A stretch of 64,000 nt of DNA from Parahaliea maris (GCF_008064665.1 NZ_VRZA01000011.1:1-64000); one strand, 5' to 3'; positions 19,780 through 30,937 are shown, counted from the stretch's first letter. Numbers and translations are program-made. Notes: generated from the sequence alone by a model not told the origin.

Positions 19780-19891
19780 GGCACCAATGGCACCCCCGTA
19801 CCAACGAGGGTTTTAGACGGCCGTCACAGTTTCCATCGCTGGAATGGGTCAACAACCCTGAAACGGAGGGCTAGCGGAGGGGTCGAGAGGC

Positions 19892-19915
19892 CCGGAGGGC
19901 AATGCCGCCCTCCGG
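19892..19915 (-). terminator. Hairpin after purA
   Basis: A perfect 9-bp stem CCGGAGGGC/GCCCTCCGG with a 6-nt loop lies 11 nt beyond the purA stop. No T-tract follows on the minus strand, so it may be a rho-independent-like terminator lacking the U-run or a transcript-stabilising end. Confidence 0.5.
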
Positions 19916-19926
19916 ACTGCGTATGA

Positions 19927-21234
<1,308 letters not shown>

Positions 21235-22419
21235 TTAACTCGTTGCTTGGTCGATAGTCAGGGACTGCAGGTCCCACTCCCCCTCGCGCTCCACCAGCTC
21301 GCGGTCGCAGCGGGGGTCCGGCACGCCGGAGAGGCAGTTGATCACCACCTCTCCCGCGGCACGCAGGGCGTTGACCCGGTCCAGCAGGGCCGGGTCATCA
21401 CTGTCAGGCATACTGATGGCGCCGCGCCCGGTCTCCTCCGCGGGCAACAGCGCCATCAGCGCCTTTAAATCGGTGGCAAAGCCGGTAGCGGGACGCGCCC
21501 GGCCGAAGACCTTGCCTACATCATTGTAGCGCCCGCCATTCGCCAGCGCCTGCCCGTGGCCGGGCACATACGCAGCAAACACGATGCCAGTGTGATAGTG
21601 GTAACCGCGCAACTCGGCGAGATCAAAGTAGATCGCCACGTCGGGGCGCTGGCGGCAGATATCGGTGGCCACGTCCTGCAGGGCCTCAATGGCCGCCAGG
21701 GCCCTCGGGGCGCGCTCCCCGAACAATTCCCGGGCCCGGGTCAGCACCGTCTCGTCGCCGTGCAGTTCCAGCAGGCTGAGAATCAGTTCCCGGGTCGCCT
21801 CGTCGGCGCCGGCCAGGGCCAGCTCGAGATCGGGCCGGGACTTGCGCTGCAGGGCGTCGAAGACGGCGTCTTCCTGCTCCTGTTCGAGGGCGGCAGCCTC
21901 CAGCACGGCACCGTAAACACCCACATGACCGAGGTCCAGGGTAATGTCCGACAGGCCGGCAGAAGCCAGGGTGGCCAGCATCAGGCGAATGATTTCCACG
22001 TCAGCAGCCAGGCTGTCGTCGCCATAGAGCTCGGCACCCAGCTGGATCGGCGACCGCGAGCCGGTGGGTGTGCGGGGCCTGGTGTGGAGAATGGAGCCGG
22101 CATAGCAGAGGCGGGTCACCCCCTCCTGGCCGAGACTGTGGGCATCGATCCGCGCCACCTGGGGGGTAATGTCGGCCCGCACCCCCAGAGACCGGCCACT
22201 GAGCTGGTCGGTCATTTTGAAGGTGAGCAGATCCAGATCGGCTCCAAGGCCGATCAGCAGGGATTCGGTAAACTCCACCAGCGGCGGGATTACCAGCTGG
22301 TAGCCCCAGCTGCGATAGAGGTCCAGCAACTGCCGGCGCAGACGCTCGGCGGCGGCCGCCTGCTGCGGCAGCACCTCCTCCACGCCATCGGGTAGTTGCC
22401 AGCGATCCACGCTTGTCAT
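21235..22419 (-). CDS. hisZ: ATP phosphoribosyltransferase regulatory subunit HisZ
   Basis: A 394-residue class II aminoacyl-tRNA-synthetase-like paralogue of HisRS. It partners the short-form HisG in the first step of histidine synthesis and in feedback control. Features seen: DRWQLPDGVEEVLPQQA, the motif 2-like FKMTDQLSGRSLGVRADITPQVARIDAH, and GGRYNDVGKVFGRARPATGF. It lacks the C-terminal anticodon domain of HisRS. The ATG at 22417-22419 overlaps the DUF2065 stop by one base (TGATG). The hisZ-purA pair is standard in gammaproteobacteria; hisG is not in this window. Confidence 0.95.
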   Translation of the reverse strand: MTSVDRWQLPDGVEEVLPQQAAAAERLRRQLLDLYRSWGYQLVIPPLVEFTESLLIGLGADLDLLTFKMTDQLSGRSLGVRADITPQVARIDAHSLGQEGVTRLCYAGSILHTRPRTPTGSRSPIQLGAELYGDDSLAADVEIIRLMLATLASAGLSDITLDLGHVGVYGAVLEAAALEQEQEDAVFDALQRKSRPDLELALAGADEATRELILSLLELHGDETVLTRARELFGERAPRALAAIEALQDVATDICRQRPDVAIYFDLAELRGYHYHTGIVFAAYVPGHGQALANGGRYNDVGKVFGRARPATGFATDLKALMALLPAEETGRGAISMPDSDDPALLDRVNALRAAGEVVINCLSGVPDPRCDRELVEREGEWDLQSLTIDQATS

Positions 22420-22610
22420 CAATTCACCCAATACAATAACAACAGCCCCGCCAGCATACTGCCGAGGCCGATTTTGCGAATCACCCGGTCGTCCAGCCGC
22501 CCCACGGTTTGCAGCATCTCGCGCCAGGCAGCGGGGCTCAGAAAGGGCAATACGCCCTCAATAATCAGGACCAGAGCCAGGGCGACCGGGAGTACGTGCC
22601 AGAAGTCCAT
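22419..22610 (-). CDS. DUF2065 (YjeT-type) small membrane protein
   Basis: A 63-residue protein with two hydrophobic helices (FWHVLPVALALVLIIEGVLPFL and GLGSMLAGLLLLYWV) around a polar loop (SPAAWREMLQTVGRLDDRVIRK), as in YjeT/DUF2065. The ATG at 22608-22610 has AGGA upstream and is preferred to a longer open frame. It is commonly found between hflC and hisZ or purA. The function is unknown. Confidence 0.9.
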   Translation of the reverse strand: MDFWHVLPVALALVLIIEGVLPFLSPAAWREMLQTVGRLDDRVIRKIGLGSMLAGLLLLYWVN

Positions 22611-22729
22611 ATTGGGTCCTGAGGTGTTCGACCTGTTGTGGATCATCTTCGACGGACTGGAGCCAGCGGAGAGATCCCGATCGCTACCGGCATCCATGCC
22701 TCCCGCGATCTACCGTACATCCTGTACAT

Positions 22730-22778
22730 AAAAAAACCGCGAGGGGCTGGTGCTTTAAAAAAACACCAGTGCTCACGG
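22730..22778 (-). terminator. Intrinsic terminator after hflC
   Basis: On the minus strand the outer arm CCGTGAG (22778-22772) pairs with CTCGCGG (22743-22737) with one G-U pair, the inner arm CTGGTG pairs with CACCAG, and seven T residues follow (22736-22730). This is a clear rho-independent terminator closing the hfq/hflX/hflK/hflC transcript before DUF2065-hisZ-purA. Confidence 0.85.
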
Positions 22779-22830
22779 TTGCGGAATACTACCACAGGCA
22801 CCGCGAGAGGTACCTGTGATTATTTGGGTA

Positions 22831-23706
22831 TTACTGCCCGCCCTTGGGGTCCTTCAGGTAGCGGAAGAACTCGCTATCCGGACGCAGCAGCAGCATGTCG
22901 CCGCTATCCTGGAAGGCCTCGCGGTAGGCCCGCAGGCTGCGGGTAAAGGAGTAAAACTCCGGATCCTCGTTGAAGGCGCCGGCGTAGATGGCGGTGGCCT
23001 GGGCGTCGCCCTCACCGCGAATCAGCTCCGCATCCCGGTAGGCGTTGGCCTCGATCACCGTCACCTCACGATCGGCGGCAGCGCGGATCCCCTCGGCCAG
23101 CTCCTGACCCTGGGACCGGTGCTCACGGGCTTCCTTCTCCCGCTCGGCGTTCATCCGCCGGTAGACCGACTCGGAAACGTCCGGCGGCAGGTCAATCTGC
23201 TTGACCCGCACATCGACCACCTCGACACCCAGTTCGGTCAGGGCGACCTCGTTGAGCTTGTTGGTGATGTTCTCCATCAGCTGGTCACGTTCACCGGACA
23301 CCACCTCCTGGATGGTGCGCACGGCCACCTGGTTGCGCAGGCCGTCGTTGATGCGCTGGGACAGCAGGCCCATGGCGCGAGTCTCTTCACCGTTGGTGGC
23401 GGTGTAGAACTTGGCCGTGTCCGCGACCCGGAACTTGGCGTAGGAATCCACAATCACCGCTTTCTTCTCCTGGGTGAAGAAGCGCTCGGGCTGTGAGTCC
23501 ACGGTCAGCACCCGGCCGTCGAAGCGGCGCACGTTGTTGACGAAGGGAATCTTCCAGTGCAGGCCCGGCTCGATGTTCGGATTGACCACTTCACCAAACT
23601 GCAGCATCACCGCGCGCTCGGTCTCGCGAATCACAAACACGGAGTTACTGACCACAAACAGCACCAGCACCGACAGCAGGATGATGGTCACATTGCGTCC
23701 TGACAT
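22831..23706 (-). CDS. hflC: FtsH modulator HflC
   Basis: A 291-residue SPFH/band-7 protein with one N-terminal membrane anchor (VTIILLSVLVLFVVSNSVFVI) and the body in the periplasm. Signature stretches are ETERAVMLQFGEVV, GLHWKIPFVNNVRRFDGRVL and MNAEREKEAREHRSQGQELAEGIRAAADREV. With HflK it forms the large complex around the FtsH protease and tunes its activity. The ATG at 23704-23706 follows the hflK stop by 1 bp. It is the last gene before a strong terminator. Confidence 0.97.
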   Translation of the reverse strand: MSGRNVTIILLSVLVLFVVSNSVFVIRETERAVMLQFGEVVNPNIEPGLHWKIPFVNNVRRFDGRVLTVDSQPERFFTQEKKAVIVDSYAKFRVADTAKFYTATNGEETRAMGLLSQRINDGLRNQVAVRTIQEVVSGERDQLMENITNKLNEVALTELGVEVVDVRVKQIDLPPDVSESVYRRMNAEREKEAREHRSQGQELAEGIRAAADREVTVIEANAYRDAELIRGEGDAQATAIYAGAFNEDPEFYSFTRSLRAYREAFQDSGDMLLLRPDSEFFRYLKDPKGGQ

Positions 23707-23707
23707 A

Positions 23708-24868
23708 TCAGCGTCCTCCCCGGCGGCTGCTGGAGCTGGCGTCGTCGCGGCGCATCTGCTCGGCCACGGCATTGGTCAACTCGCGAATATTGGAACTGTC
23801 GATCTGCAGGCGGCGGCTGCCGCCGGTAACGCCCGACTTCTCCGCCAGCTTGTCGAGGGGCAGGTACATCACGTTATTGCCACCCTCCACATCAACCATG
23901 ACCTTGCTGGTGCTGGAGTACACGCCCTGCACCGCATCCAGGTACAGGCGTTCGCGGGTCACCTCGGGCGCCTTGTTGTACTCCGCCAGCAGCTTGCTGA
24001 AGCGCTCCGCCTCACCCTCGGCGTTGGCGATCACCTGCTCCTTGTAGGCGCTGGCCTCCTCGATCTGACGCTGGGCGCGACCGCGTGCCTCGGGCACGAT
24101 GCCGTTGGCGTAGGCCTGTGCCTCGTTCTTCAGGCGCTCCTCGTCCTCCCGTGCCTTGATCACGTCATCAAAGGCGGCCTGGACCTGGCTCGGGGGCTTG
24201 GATTCGTCCACGTTCACCTTGGACACGCGAATACCGGTTTCATACAGGTCGAGATAACTCTGCAGGCGGCTGCGGACATCCGTGGCAATCTGGGCCCGAC
24301 CCTCGGTGAGCACCAGATCCATGCGGGTATCGCCGACCACGTGGCGCACGGCGCTCTGGGCGGCGTGTTGCAGGGAATTTTCCGGTGCCCGCACCTTCAG
24401 GACAAACTTGGTGGGGTCGTCAATGACGTACTGCACCGACATGCGGACCTCGACGATATTCTCGTCCTTGGTCAGCATGATTTCGCGGAAACTGGCGGCA
24501 CGCACCTTGGTGGTATTGACCTTGACCACCTCGTCAATCAGCGGCGGATTCCAGCGCAGACCCGGCTGGGCGGTCACGTGGTACTTACCAAAGCGCAACA
24601 CGACGGCGCGCTCCTGCTCGTCCACCTGGTAGAAGCCCATCAGTGCCCACACCACCAGCGCACCGGTGAGCAGCACTAGCAGGAGGGAGCCTGACAGGCC
24701 ACCTCCGGAGCCGCCGGAGGAAGCGCCTCCGCGACCACCACCGAACAAACCGCCGAACTTCTCCTGCAGTTTCTTCAATGCCTCGTCCAGATCGGGTGGC
24801 CCCTGATCGCCCCCGCCCCAGGGGTCCCTGGGCTTGTTGTTGCCACCGCCCGGCTCATTCCAGGACAT
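23708..24868 (-). CDS. hflK: FtsH modulator HflK
   Basis: A 386-residue SPFH protein. The N-terminal 60 residues are Gly/Pro-rich (MSWNEPGGGNNKPRDPWGGG), then comes a membrane helix (SLLLVLLTGALVVWALMGFY, about 60-80) and the band-7 domain (VDEQERAVVLRFGKYHVTAQ, GLRWNPPLIDEV). The C-terminal RRDDASSSSRRGGR tail is basic. It partners HflC in the FtsH supercomplex. It is 94 bp downstream of hflX, likely one operon. Confidence 0.97.
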   Translation of the reverse strand: MSWNEPGGGNNKPRDPWGGGDQGPPDLDEALKKLQEKFGGLFGGGRGGASSGGSGGGLSGSLLLVLLTGALVVWALMGFYQVDEQERAVVLRFGKYHVTAQPGLRWNPPLIDEVVKVNTTKVRAASFREIMLTKDENIVEVRMSVQYVIDDPTKFVLKVRAPENSLQHAAQSAVRHVVGDTRMDLVLTEGRAQIATDVRSRLQSYLDLYETGIRVSKVNVDESKPPSQVQAAFDDVIKAREDEERLKNEAQAYANGIVPEARGRAQRQIEEASAYKEQVIANAEGEAERFSKLLAEYNKAPEVTRERLYLDAVQGVYSSTSKVMVDVEGGNNVMYLPLDKLAEKSGVTGGSRRLQIDSSNIRELTNAVAEQMRRDDASSSSRRGGR

Positions 24869-24962
24869 ACCTGTCTCCTAGTGTGAAAGTGCTCGAAGTC
24901 TAACATTATTCGCTGGGGTAGACAGGCGCGGAGCACATCGCCTGCCTGTGTTTTCGAGTGCC

Positions 24963-26234
24963 TCAGAACAGCGGCTCCGGCCCTTTTTTCATCAACCGGT
25001 TCCAGTCCGAACGGGGCAGGCGCACATGCAGATGCGCCACGCCATCGTCGCCATAGGCTTCCGACTGGACCGCCCCCATGCGATACAGGGCGGCGCGCAG
25101 ACCGCCCTGGTCCGGCAGCAGGCTCAACTCTTCCTGCACCATGTCCTCGCCTACCAGTTCCGCCACCGCCTCCAGCAACAGGCCACACCCCTCACCGGTC
25201 ACGGCGCTCAGCCACACCCGTTGCGGCCGGCCGGCCTCATCGCGATCAATACGCGCAGGCTGCTCCAGCAGATCGAGTTTGTTGAATACCTGCAGCCGGG
25301 GAATGTCGCTGGCACCGATTTCTTCCAGCACATCTTCCACCTGGTGGATGTTGTCCTCCCGCTCTTCCGAGGCCGCATCGATCACGTGCAGCAGGAGGTC
25401 GGCATTGCGCGTCTCTTCCAGGGTGGCCTTGAAGGCCTCTACCAGCTTGTGTGGCAGGTGCGCGATAAAACCCACCGTGTCGGCCAGCACCACCGGCCCC
25501 ACCTGTTCCAGTTGCAGTCGGCGCAGGGTGGGATCGAGGGTGGCGAACAACTGGTCGGCGGCGTACACCTCGGCCTCGGTCAGGCGATTGAACAGGGTCG
25601 ATTTGCCAGCGTTGGTGTAGCCCACCAGCGACACCGTCGGCATCTCTGCCCGGCGGCGGGAGCGACGCCCCTGGTCGCGCTGGCGCTGCACCTTTTCCAG
25701 ACGCGCGGTGATCGACTTGATGCGGGCGCGCAGCAGCCGGCGGTCAGTCTCCAGCTGGGTCTCACCCGGGCCGCGCAGGCCGATACCACCCTTTTGCCGT
25801 TCCAGGTGGGTCCAGCCTCGCACCAGGCGGGTACTCATGTGCTGTAGCTGGGCCAGTTCGACCTGCAGCTTGCCCTCGTGGGTGCGGGCGCGCTGGGCGA
25901 AGATGTCCAGGATCAGCCCGGTGCGATCAAGCACCCGGCATTTCAGTTCCCGTTCGAGGTTGCGTTCCTGGCTGGGGCTGAGGGCGTGATTGAACATCAC
26001 CACTTCGGCATCGAGGGCCGCCACCTCGGCAGCGATCTCCTCCAACTTGCCCTTGCCGACGAAGGTGCGGGAGTGCGGTACATCGCGCTGCCCCATGACA
26101 TATGCCACCGGGTCGCCGCCCGCGGACAGCACCAGTTCCTCAAATTCACGGGGATCTTCCCGCTCTGCTTCGCTTGCGAGGTTCAGGTGAACGAGCACAG
26201 CCCGTTCGCCCGATTCGGGCCTGTCAAAAAACAA
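24963..26234 (-). CDS. hflX: Ribosome-associated GTPase HflX
   Basis: A 423-residue GTPase that splits stalled or heat-damaged 70S ribosomes. The N-terminal HflX domain (GKGKLEEIAAEVAALDAEVV) is followed by a helical linker (GIGLRGPGETQLETDRRLLRARI) and the G domain with GYTNAGKSTLFN (G1), DTVGFI (G3) and NKLDLL (G4). The frame starts with TTG at 26232-26234 with GAGG 5 nt before; there is no earlier in-frame ATG between this point and hfq. It lies between hfq and hflK, the usual order. Confidence 0.95.
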   Translation of the reverse strand: MFFDRPESGERAVLVHLNLASEAEREDPREFEELVLSAGGDPVAYVMGQRDVPHSRTFVGKGKLEEIAAEVAALDAEVVMFNHALSPSQERNLERELKCRVLDRTGLILDIFAQRARTHEGKLQVELAQLQHMSTRLVRGWTHLERQKGGIGLRGPGETQLETDRRLLRARIKSITARLEKVQRQRDQGRRSRRRAEMPTVSLVGYTNAGKSTLFNRLTEAEVYAADQLFATLDPTLRRLQLEQVGPVVLADTVGFIAHLPHKLVEAFKATLEETRNADLLLHVIDAASEEREDNIHQVEDVLEEIGASDIPRLQVFNKLDLLEQPARIDRDEAGRPQRVWLSAVTGEGCGLLLEAVAELVGEDMVQEELSLLPDQGGLRAALYRMGAVQSEAYGDDGVAHLHVRLPRSDWNRLMKKGPEPLF

Positions 26235-26260
26235 TGGAACCTCGGTAAGTCACTTCAGAG

Positions 26261-26286
26261 CCGCGAGTGGCGAATGCCACTCGCGG
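26261..26286 (-). promoter_or_regulatory. Perfect 11-bp hairpin between hfq and hflX
   Basis: CCGCGAGTGGC pairs with GCCACTCGCGG around a GAAT loop, starting 10 nt after the hfq stop and ending 27 nt before the hflX start. No U-run follows, so partial termination, RNase processing or 3'-end protection of the hfq message are all possible. Confidence 0.5.
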
Positions 26287-26295
26287 CGAAGGGGC

Positions 26296-26544
26296 TCAGT
26301 TTCCACCCTCTTCCTCGGGCGGATTCTGCATCGGCAGCCGCACCACGCGGGAAGGGACAACGGTGGAAATGGCATGCTTGTACACCATCTGGCTGACGGT
26401 GTTTTTCAGCAGTACCACAAACTGGTCAAAGGATTCGATCTGGCCCTGCAGCTTGATGCCGTTTACCAGGTAAATCGAAACGGGAACGCGTTCCTTACGC
26501 AGAATATTCAGGTAAGGGTCTTGTAGAGTGTGCCCTTTTGACAT
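26296..26544 (-). CDS. hfq: RNA chaperone Hfq
   Basis: An 82-residue Sm-like protein forming a hexamer that pairs sRNAs with mRNAs. The N-terminus [20 protein letters not shown], Sm1 ([20 protein letters not shown]) and Sm2 ([12 protein letters not shown]) are essentially canonical. A short acidic C-terminal tail (NPPEEEGGN) replaces the long tail of enteric Hfq. The Shine-Dalgarno GAGGAGAGAGTT lies immediately before the ATG. It is 174 bp from miaA, so it may have its own promoter. Confidence 0.99.
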   Translation of the reverse strand: MSKGHTLQDPYLNILRKERVPVSIYLVNGIKLQGQIESFDQFVVLLKNTVSQMVYKHAISTVVPSRVVRLPMQNPPEEEGGN

Positions 26545-26718
26545 AACTCTCTCCTCGGTCGGCTCAACTCGAGCCCAAAAAATGAAAAAACGACCTCTTG
26601 TTCAATCCGGTGGTGTCAACGGCCCCCCACCGGGGATGACATCGGGTCTTCCGTCGGCGCCAACTACCCTGTTCAGGGGATGATAACGCACAGTGGAACA
26701 GTATAGATCACTCCAACA

Positions 26719-27714
26719 TCAGTGAAATGGGGCCTCGTCAATAAATTTCAAGGCCTGTTGAAGAAGATTCTCCACGCACTGCTCCACCGCTGAATGTGAC
26801 CGCAGGGGTGGCAGAACGTTCCCGGCGGCGTCGGTTTCCAGCCAGTTCAGGCCCGGCCACTTGCGCAACCAGGTCAACTGGCGCTTGGCCAACTGGCGGG
26901 TGGCGGCGACAGCGCGCTCCACCGCCTCTTCCAGACTGCAGTCGCCATCCAGGTAGTGCCACAGCTGGCGGTAGCCCACAGCCCGTATCGCGGGGAGTTC
27001 CGGATGCAGTTCCGGACGGGCATGCAGCGCGCGGACCTCGTCCAGGAAGCCCCCCGCCATCATCTGCTCGAAGCGCAGGGCAATGCGCTGGTGGAGCACG
27101 GCCCGGTCCCGCGGACAGATTGCCAGCTGGCAAAGTCGGTAGCGGCTGGCCGCACCGCCACCCTGCTGGCGCCGCTGCCACTCACTGATGGGAATCCCGC
27201 TGCTGCGATAGACCTCCAGGGCCCGCGACAGGCGCTGGGAGTGATTGGGGTGGATGCGCGCGGCGGCTTCGGGGTCGACTTCCTGCAACTGCGCGTGCAG
27301 GGCGGGCCAGCCCTGCGCCGCCGCCTCCGCTTCAATCGCAGCCCGAATGGCGGGGTCGGCCGCGGGCATGTCCGCCAGCCCCTCCAGAAAGGCACGAAAA
27401 TAGAGCATGGTGCCCCCCACCAGGAGCGGGGTTTTACCCCGGGCGACGATGTCGTTGACCACCCGCCCGGCATCTGCCGCAAAATCGGCCGCCGAATAGG
27501 GCTGGTCGGGGTCGCGGATATCCACCAGGTGATGGGGGTAGTCCGGCTTGGCACTGCCGATATCCAGGCCCCGGTACACCAGGGCGGAATCGACACTCAC
27601 CAGTTCACAGTCCAGCACCCGGGCGAGGTCGATGGCGAGATCGGTCTTGCCCGAAGCCGTGGGGCCCATCAGGCAGATCAGCCGGGGGCGGGTTGTGTCC
27701 ACTGGCTCAGCCAT
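26719..27714 (-). CDS. miaA: tRNA dimethylallyltransferase
   Basis: A 331-residue enzyme that adds the dimethylallyl group to N6 of A37 in tRNAs reading UNN codons. It has the P-loop [50 protein letters not shown] and the C-terminal region with [11 protein letters not shown]. The ATG at 27712-27714 lies 4 bp after the mutL stop; the open frame to 27804 overlaps mutL and is not used. It is part of the mutL-miaA operon. Confidence 0.97.
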   Translation of the reverse strand: MAEPVDTTRPRLICLMGPTASGKTDLAIDLARVLDCELVSVDSALVYRGLDIGSAKPDYPHHLVDIRDPDQPYSAADFAADAGRVVNDIVARGKTPLLVGGTMLYFRAFLEGLADMPAADPAIRAAIEAEAAAQGWPALHAQLQEVDPEAAARIHPNHSQRLSRALEVYRSSGIPISEWQRRQQGGGAASRYRLCQLAICPRDRAVLHQRIALRFEQMMAGGFLDEVRALHARPELHPELPAIRAVGYRQLWHYLDGDCSLEEAVERAVAATRQLAKRQLTWLRKWPGLNWLETDAAGNVLPPLRSHSAVEQCVENLLQQALKFIDEAPFH

Positions 27715-27718
27715 CGGC

Positions 27719-29575
27719 TCAGCGGCCGCGCAGAAACAGACGGTCGAGCTCGTCCAGACCCAACTGGGTCCAGGTGGGGCGGCCGTGATTGCACTGGCCG
27801 GCACGCTCGGTCTCTTCCATGTCGCGCAGCAGGGCGTTCATCTCGGGAATCGTCAGGCGCCGGTTGGCCCTCACCGAGCCATGGCAGGCCATGGTCGAGA
27901 GGATTTCGTCCATGTGGGCTTCGATACGGTCGGAACTGCCGTACTCCGCCAGGTCCGACAGCACGTCACGCAGTAACTGTTCGACGTTGGAGTCCCTGAG
28001 GGCCACCGGGATCTGACGGATCAGCAGACTCTCCTCGCCGGCGCTGTCCACCTGCAGGCCCAGGCGCTCAAACAGCCCGGCGTGCTCCTGGGCCAGGGTC
28101 ACCTCGCGGCTGCTTACCGCCACCGCCTGGGGCACCAGCAGGGGCTGGCTGCGGATACCCTCGGCGTCGCGGGCCTGTTTCAGGCGCTCGTAGGTGATGC
28201 GCTCGTGGGCGGCGTGCATATCCACCAGCACCAGGCCGTGGGCGTTCTCGGAAAGAATGTAGATGCCCTTGAGCTGGGCCAGGGCGTAGCCCAGCGGGGG
28301 CACTTCCTCGGCCTCGGACTCCGGCAGGGGAGCCGCGGGCGGATGCAACTGGCCGTAGGCCCGCACCTGCTCCGCGGTACGCGCCGGCGACACCGCCGGG
28401 GCACTGTAGCCGCCAGCCGGCATGGCGCGCCCGCTGCCCAGCGGCGCAGCGCCGGGGCTGCCCCAGGCCAGGGCCGGCTGACTGCGAATCTCCCCGGTCT
28501 GCAGGTCCACGGTCTCTCCCGTTCGCGCCCCGTCCTCTGACACTGGCACCTCGACGCCGGGCTGCCCGGGCCGCACATCCGCCAGCGCCTTGTGCAGGCT
28601 GGAAAAGATAAAGTTGTGCACTTCCCGGCCGTCGCGGAAACGCACCTCGTGCTTGGTGGGATGCACATTGACGTCCACCAGCGCCGGGTCCAGTTCCAGG
28701 TAGAGTACAAATGCCGGGTGGCGGCCGTGGTACAGCACATCGCGATAGGCCTGCTTGACGGCGTGGGCCACCAGTTTGTCGCGAATGACCCGGCCGTTGA
28801 CGAAAAAGTACTGCAGGTCCGCCTGGCTGCGGGAGAAGGTGGGCAGGCCGACCCAGCCCCACAGACGCAGGGCGCCGCGCTCGTGCTCCACGTACACCGC
28901 CTGCTCCATGAAGGCCGGGCCGCAAACTGTCGCCACCCGCCGCTGACGCTCTGCGGTGCTATCGGCGGCCCGCAGGCTGTGAATCCCGCGGCCGTTGTGG
29001 CGCAGGCTGAAGCCGACATCGAAGCGGGACAGGGCCAGCCGCTTGACCACCTCCTCGAGGTGGTTGAACTCGGTTTTTTCGGTGCGCAGAAACTTGCGCC
29101 GCGCCGGGGTATTGAAGAACAGGTCACGCACTTCCACCGTGGTGCCCCGGGGATGGGGTGCCGGCTTGACCGTCACTTCCATGTCCCGCCCCTCACACAG
29201 GGCGCTGCTGCCTTCACTGCTGTCGTCCCGGTGGTTGGAGGTCAGGGTCAGGCGCGACACCGAGCCGATACTGGCCAGGGCCTCGCCGCGGAAACCGAGG
29301 CTGCCGACCCGTTCGAGGTCTTCCAGGGAACTGATCTTGCTGGTGGCGTGACGCGCCAGGGCGAGGGGTAAATCCTCCGGCTCCATGCCCTGGCCGTTGT
29401 CGCGGATGCGGATCAGCTTGACGCCGCCCTCTTCCACATCCACGTCGATACGGGTGGCGCCGGCGTCGACAGCGTTTTCCAGCACCTCCTTGACCACGGA
29501 GGCGGGGCGTTCGACCACCTCACCGGCGGCAATCTGGTTGGCGAGCCTCGGGCTGAGGCAGTGTATTCGAGCCAT
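27719..29575 (-). CDS. mutL: DNA mismatch repair protein MutL (endonuclease-type)
   Basis: A 618-residue GHKL ATPase coupling MutS to strand cleavage. The N-terminal ATPase motifs are [17 protein letters not shown] and [12 protein letters not shown] Pro/Ala-rich linker runs from about 335 to 425. The C-terminal dimerisation domain has [12 protein letters not shown], which fits the endonuclease motif D-x-H-A-x2-E-x4-E, plus [12 protein letters not shown] and [10 protein letters not shown]. It therefore resembles the nicking MutL of organisms without MutH rather than E. coli MutL. It lies between amiB and miaA. Confidence 0.97.
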   Translation of the reverse strand: MARIHCLSPRLANQIAAGEVVERPASVVKEVLENAVDAGATRIDVDVEEGGVKLIRIRDNGQGMEPEDLPLALARHATSKISSLEDLERVGSLGFRGEALASIGSVSRLTLTSNHRDDSSEGSSALCEGRDMEVTVKPAPHPRGTTVEVRDLFFNTPARRKFLRTEKTEFNHLEEVVKRLALSRFDVGFSLRHNGRGIHSLRAADSTAERQRRVATVCGPAFMEQAVYVEHERGALRLWGWVGLPTFSRSQADLQYFFVNGRVIRDKLVAHAVKQAYRDVLYHGRHPAFVLYLELDPALVDVNVHPTKHEVRFRDGREVHNFIFSSLHKALADVRPGQPGVEVPVSEDGARTGETVDLQTGEIRSQPALAWGSPGAAPLGSGRAMPAGGYSAPAVSPARTAEQVRAYGQLHPPAAPLPESEAEEVPPLGYALAQLKGIYILSENAHGLVLVDMHAAHERITYERLKQARDAEGIRSQPLLVPQAVAVSSREVTLAQEHAGLFERLGLQVDSAGEESLLIRQIPVALRDSNVEQLLRDVLSDLAEYGSSDRIEAHMDEILSTMACHGSVRANRRLTIPEMNALLRDMEETERAGQCNHGRPTWTQLGLDELDRLFLRGR

Positions 29576-29599
29576 GGGATCGGTCTGGGGTGCTCTGGA

Positions 29600-30937
29600 T
29601 CAGCTAGTGGGTATTTTCAGCGTCTGCCCGACCATGATGCGGGTGCCGGACATGCCGTTGGCGCTCTTCAGGTCGGTGACCGAGACGTTGAAGCGCTGGG
29701 CGATACCCGACAGTGTATCACCCCGGGCAATGGTGTACTGCTGCGCGCCCTGCTGTTTCTGCCAGGCCAGCAGGGTACCCGCCGGAGGATGCTGGCTGAA
29801 CCAGTCGCGGATGCCGCTGTGGATGGCACTGGCCATCTGCTTCTGGTAGCTGCGGGTATTGAGGCGGCGGGCCTCACTGGGATTGGAAATGAACCCGGTC
29901 TCTACCAGGATCGAGGGAATATCCGGTGATTTCAGCACTGCGAAACCGGCCTGCTCCACGCTGCGCTTGTGCAGGCGGGCAATGGTATCCATGCGCGACA
30001 GCACCCGCCCGCCCATTTTCAGGCTGGTATCCAGGGTGGAGGTCATGGACAGGTCGGCCAGCACGCCCGCGAGCACGTCGTCCTTGTCCGACAGGCTGAC
30101 ACCGCCCACCAGGTCGGCGGCGTTTTCGCGCTGGGCCAGGTAACCGGCAGCGGTACTGGTGGCGCCTTTGGTGGACAGGGCATACACCGAGGCGCCATTG
30201 GCCTGGGGTTTGGTAAACGCATCCGCATGAATGGAAACGAACAGATCGGCCTGACGCTGGCGGGCCAGGTCCCGGCGCCCCTTCAGGCTGACGTAGTAAT
30301 CACCGCTGCGGATCAGGGTGGGCTTGAAGCCGCTGTCCTGTTCGAACAGCCTGAACAGCTCTTTCGAAATGGCCAGCACGACATCTTTCTCGCGCAGGCG
30401 GTTGGGGCCGAGCGCCCCCGGGTCCTCGCCACCATGACCGGCGTCAATGGCCACGATCAGGTCGCGCCGCCCGTTGGCGTCCACCTGTTTCCTGACCGGT
30501 TGCGGCTCACTCTGGCTGGCGGCCTGCAGGTCGTACAGGTCCAGTACCAGGCGATCACCCGCCTGCTGGTTGGCCTTGAGGGCAAAACTGCGGGGCTTCA
30601 CCTCCTCGCTCATATCGAAGACCACCCGCAGGTCGTCACCCTCGCGGATACCGGAGCGGATAGTGCCAATCGGGGTCTTGTCGAGTTTGAGGCTGGCCAG
30701 GCTGGCCTTGAGGCTGACATCGCTGATGTCCAGCACAATCCGGCTGGGGTTCTCCAGGGTGATGAGCCGGTGTTCGGCGGGCCCGGTCAGGTCGAAAACC
30801 ACCCGGGTGTGATCTGGCGCGCGCCAGAGACGGACGTCGTGCACCTCCGTCCCCCACGCGGGAACGGCAGAAACGAACGCCAGCCACCACAGGACCGCAA
30901 AGGTCCAGCACACCCTGCCCATATCACTCCAAGCCAT
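29600..30937 (-). CDS. amiB: N-acetylmuramoyl-L-alanine amidase (AMIN-Amidase_3-LysM)
   Basis: A 445-residue periplasmic amidase splitting daughter-cell peptidoglycan. A signal peptide (WTFAVLWWLAFVSAVPAWG) is followed by an AMIN domain (residues about 30-130), the zinc amidase domain (IVAIDAGHGGEDPGALGP; later SIHADAF and ILVETGFISNPSEAR) and a C-terminal LysM (YTIARGDTLSGIAQRFNVS). A regulatory helix insert (SLSDKDDVLAGVLADLS) is present, as in EnvC/NlpD-activated AmiB. The start may be ATG 30937 or ATG 30922, the latter with GGAG close upstream. It sits in the tsaE-amiB-mutL order. Confidence 0.95.
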   Translation of the reverse strand: MAWSDMGRVCWTFAVLWWLAFVSAVPAWGTEVHDVRLWRAPDHTRVVFDLTGPAEHRLITLENPSRIVLDISDVSLKASLASLKLDKTPIGTIRSGIREGDDLRVVFDMSEEVKPRSFALKANQQAGDRLVLDLYDLQAASQSEPQPVRKQVDANGRRDLIVAIDAGHGGEDPGALGPNRLREKDVVLAISKELFRLFEQDSGFKPTLIRSGDYYVSLKGRRDLARQRQADLFVSIHADAFTKPQANGASVYALSTKGATSTAAGYLAQRENAADLVGGVSLSDKDDVLAGVLADLSMTSTLDTSLKMGGRVLSRMDTIARLHKRSVEQAGFAVLKSPDIPSILVETGFISNPSEARRLNTRSYQKQMASAIHSGIRDWFSQHPPAGTLLAWQKQQGAQQYTIARGDTLSGIAQRFNVSVTDLKSANGMSGTRIMVGQTLKIPTS

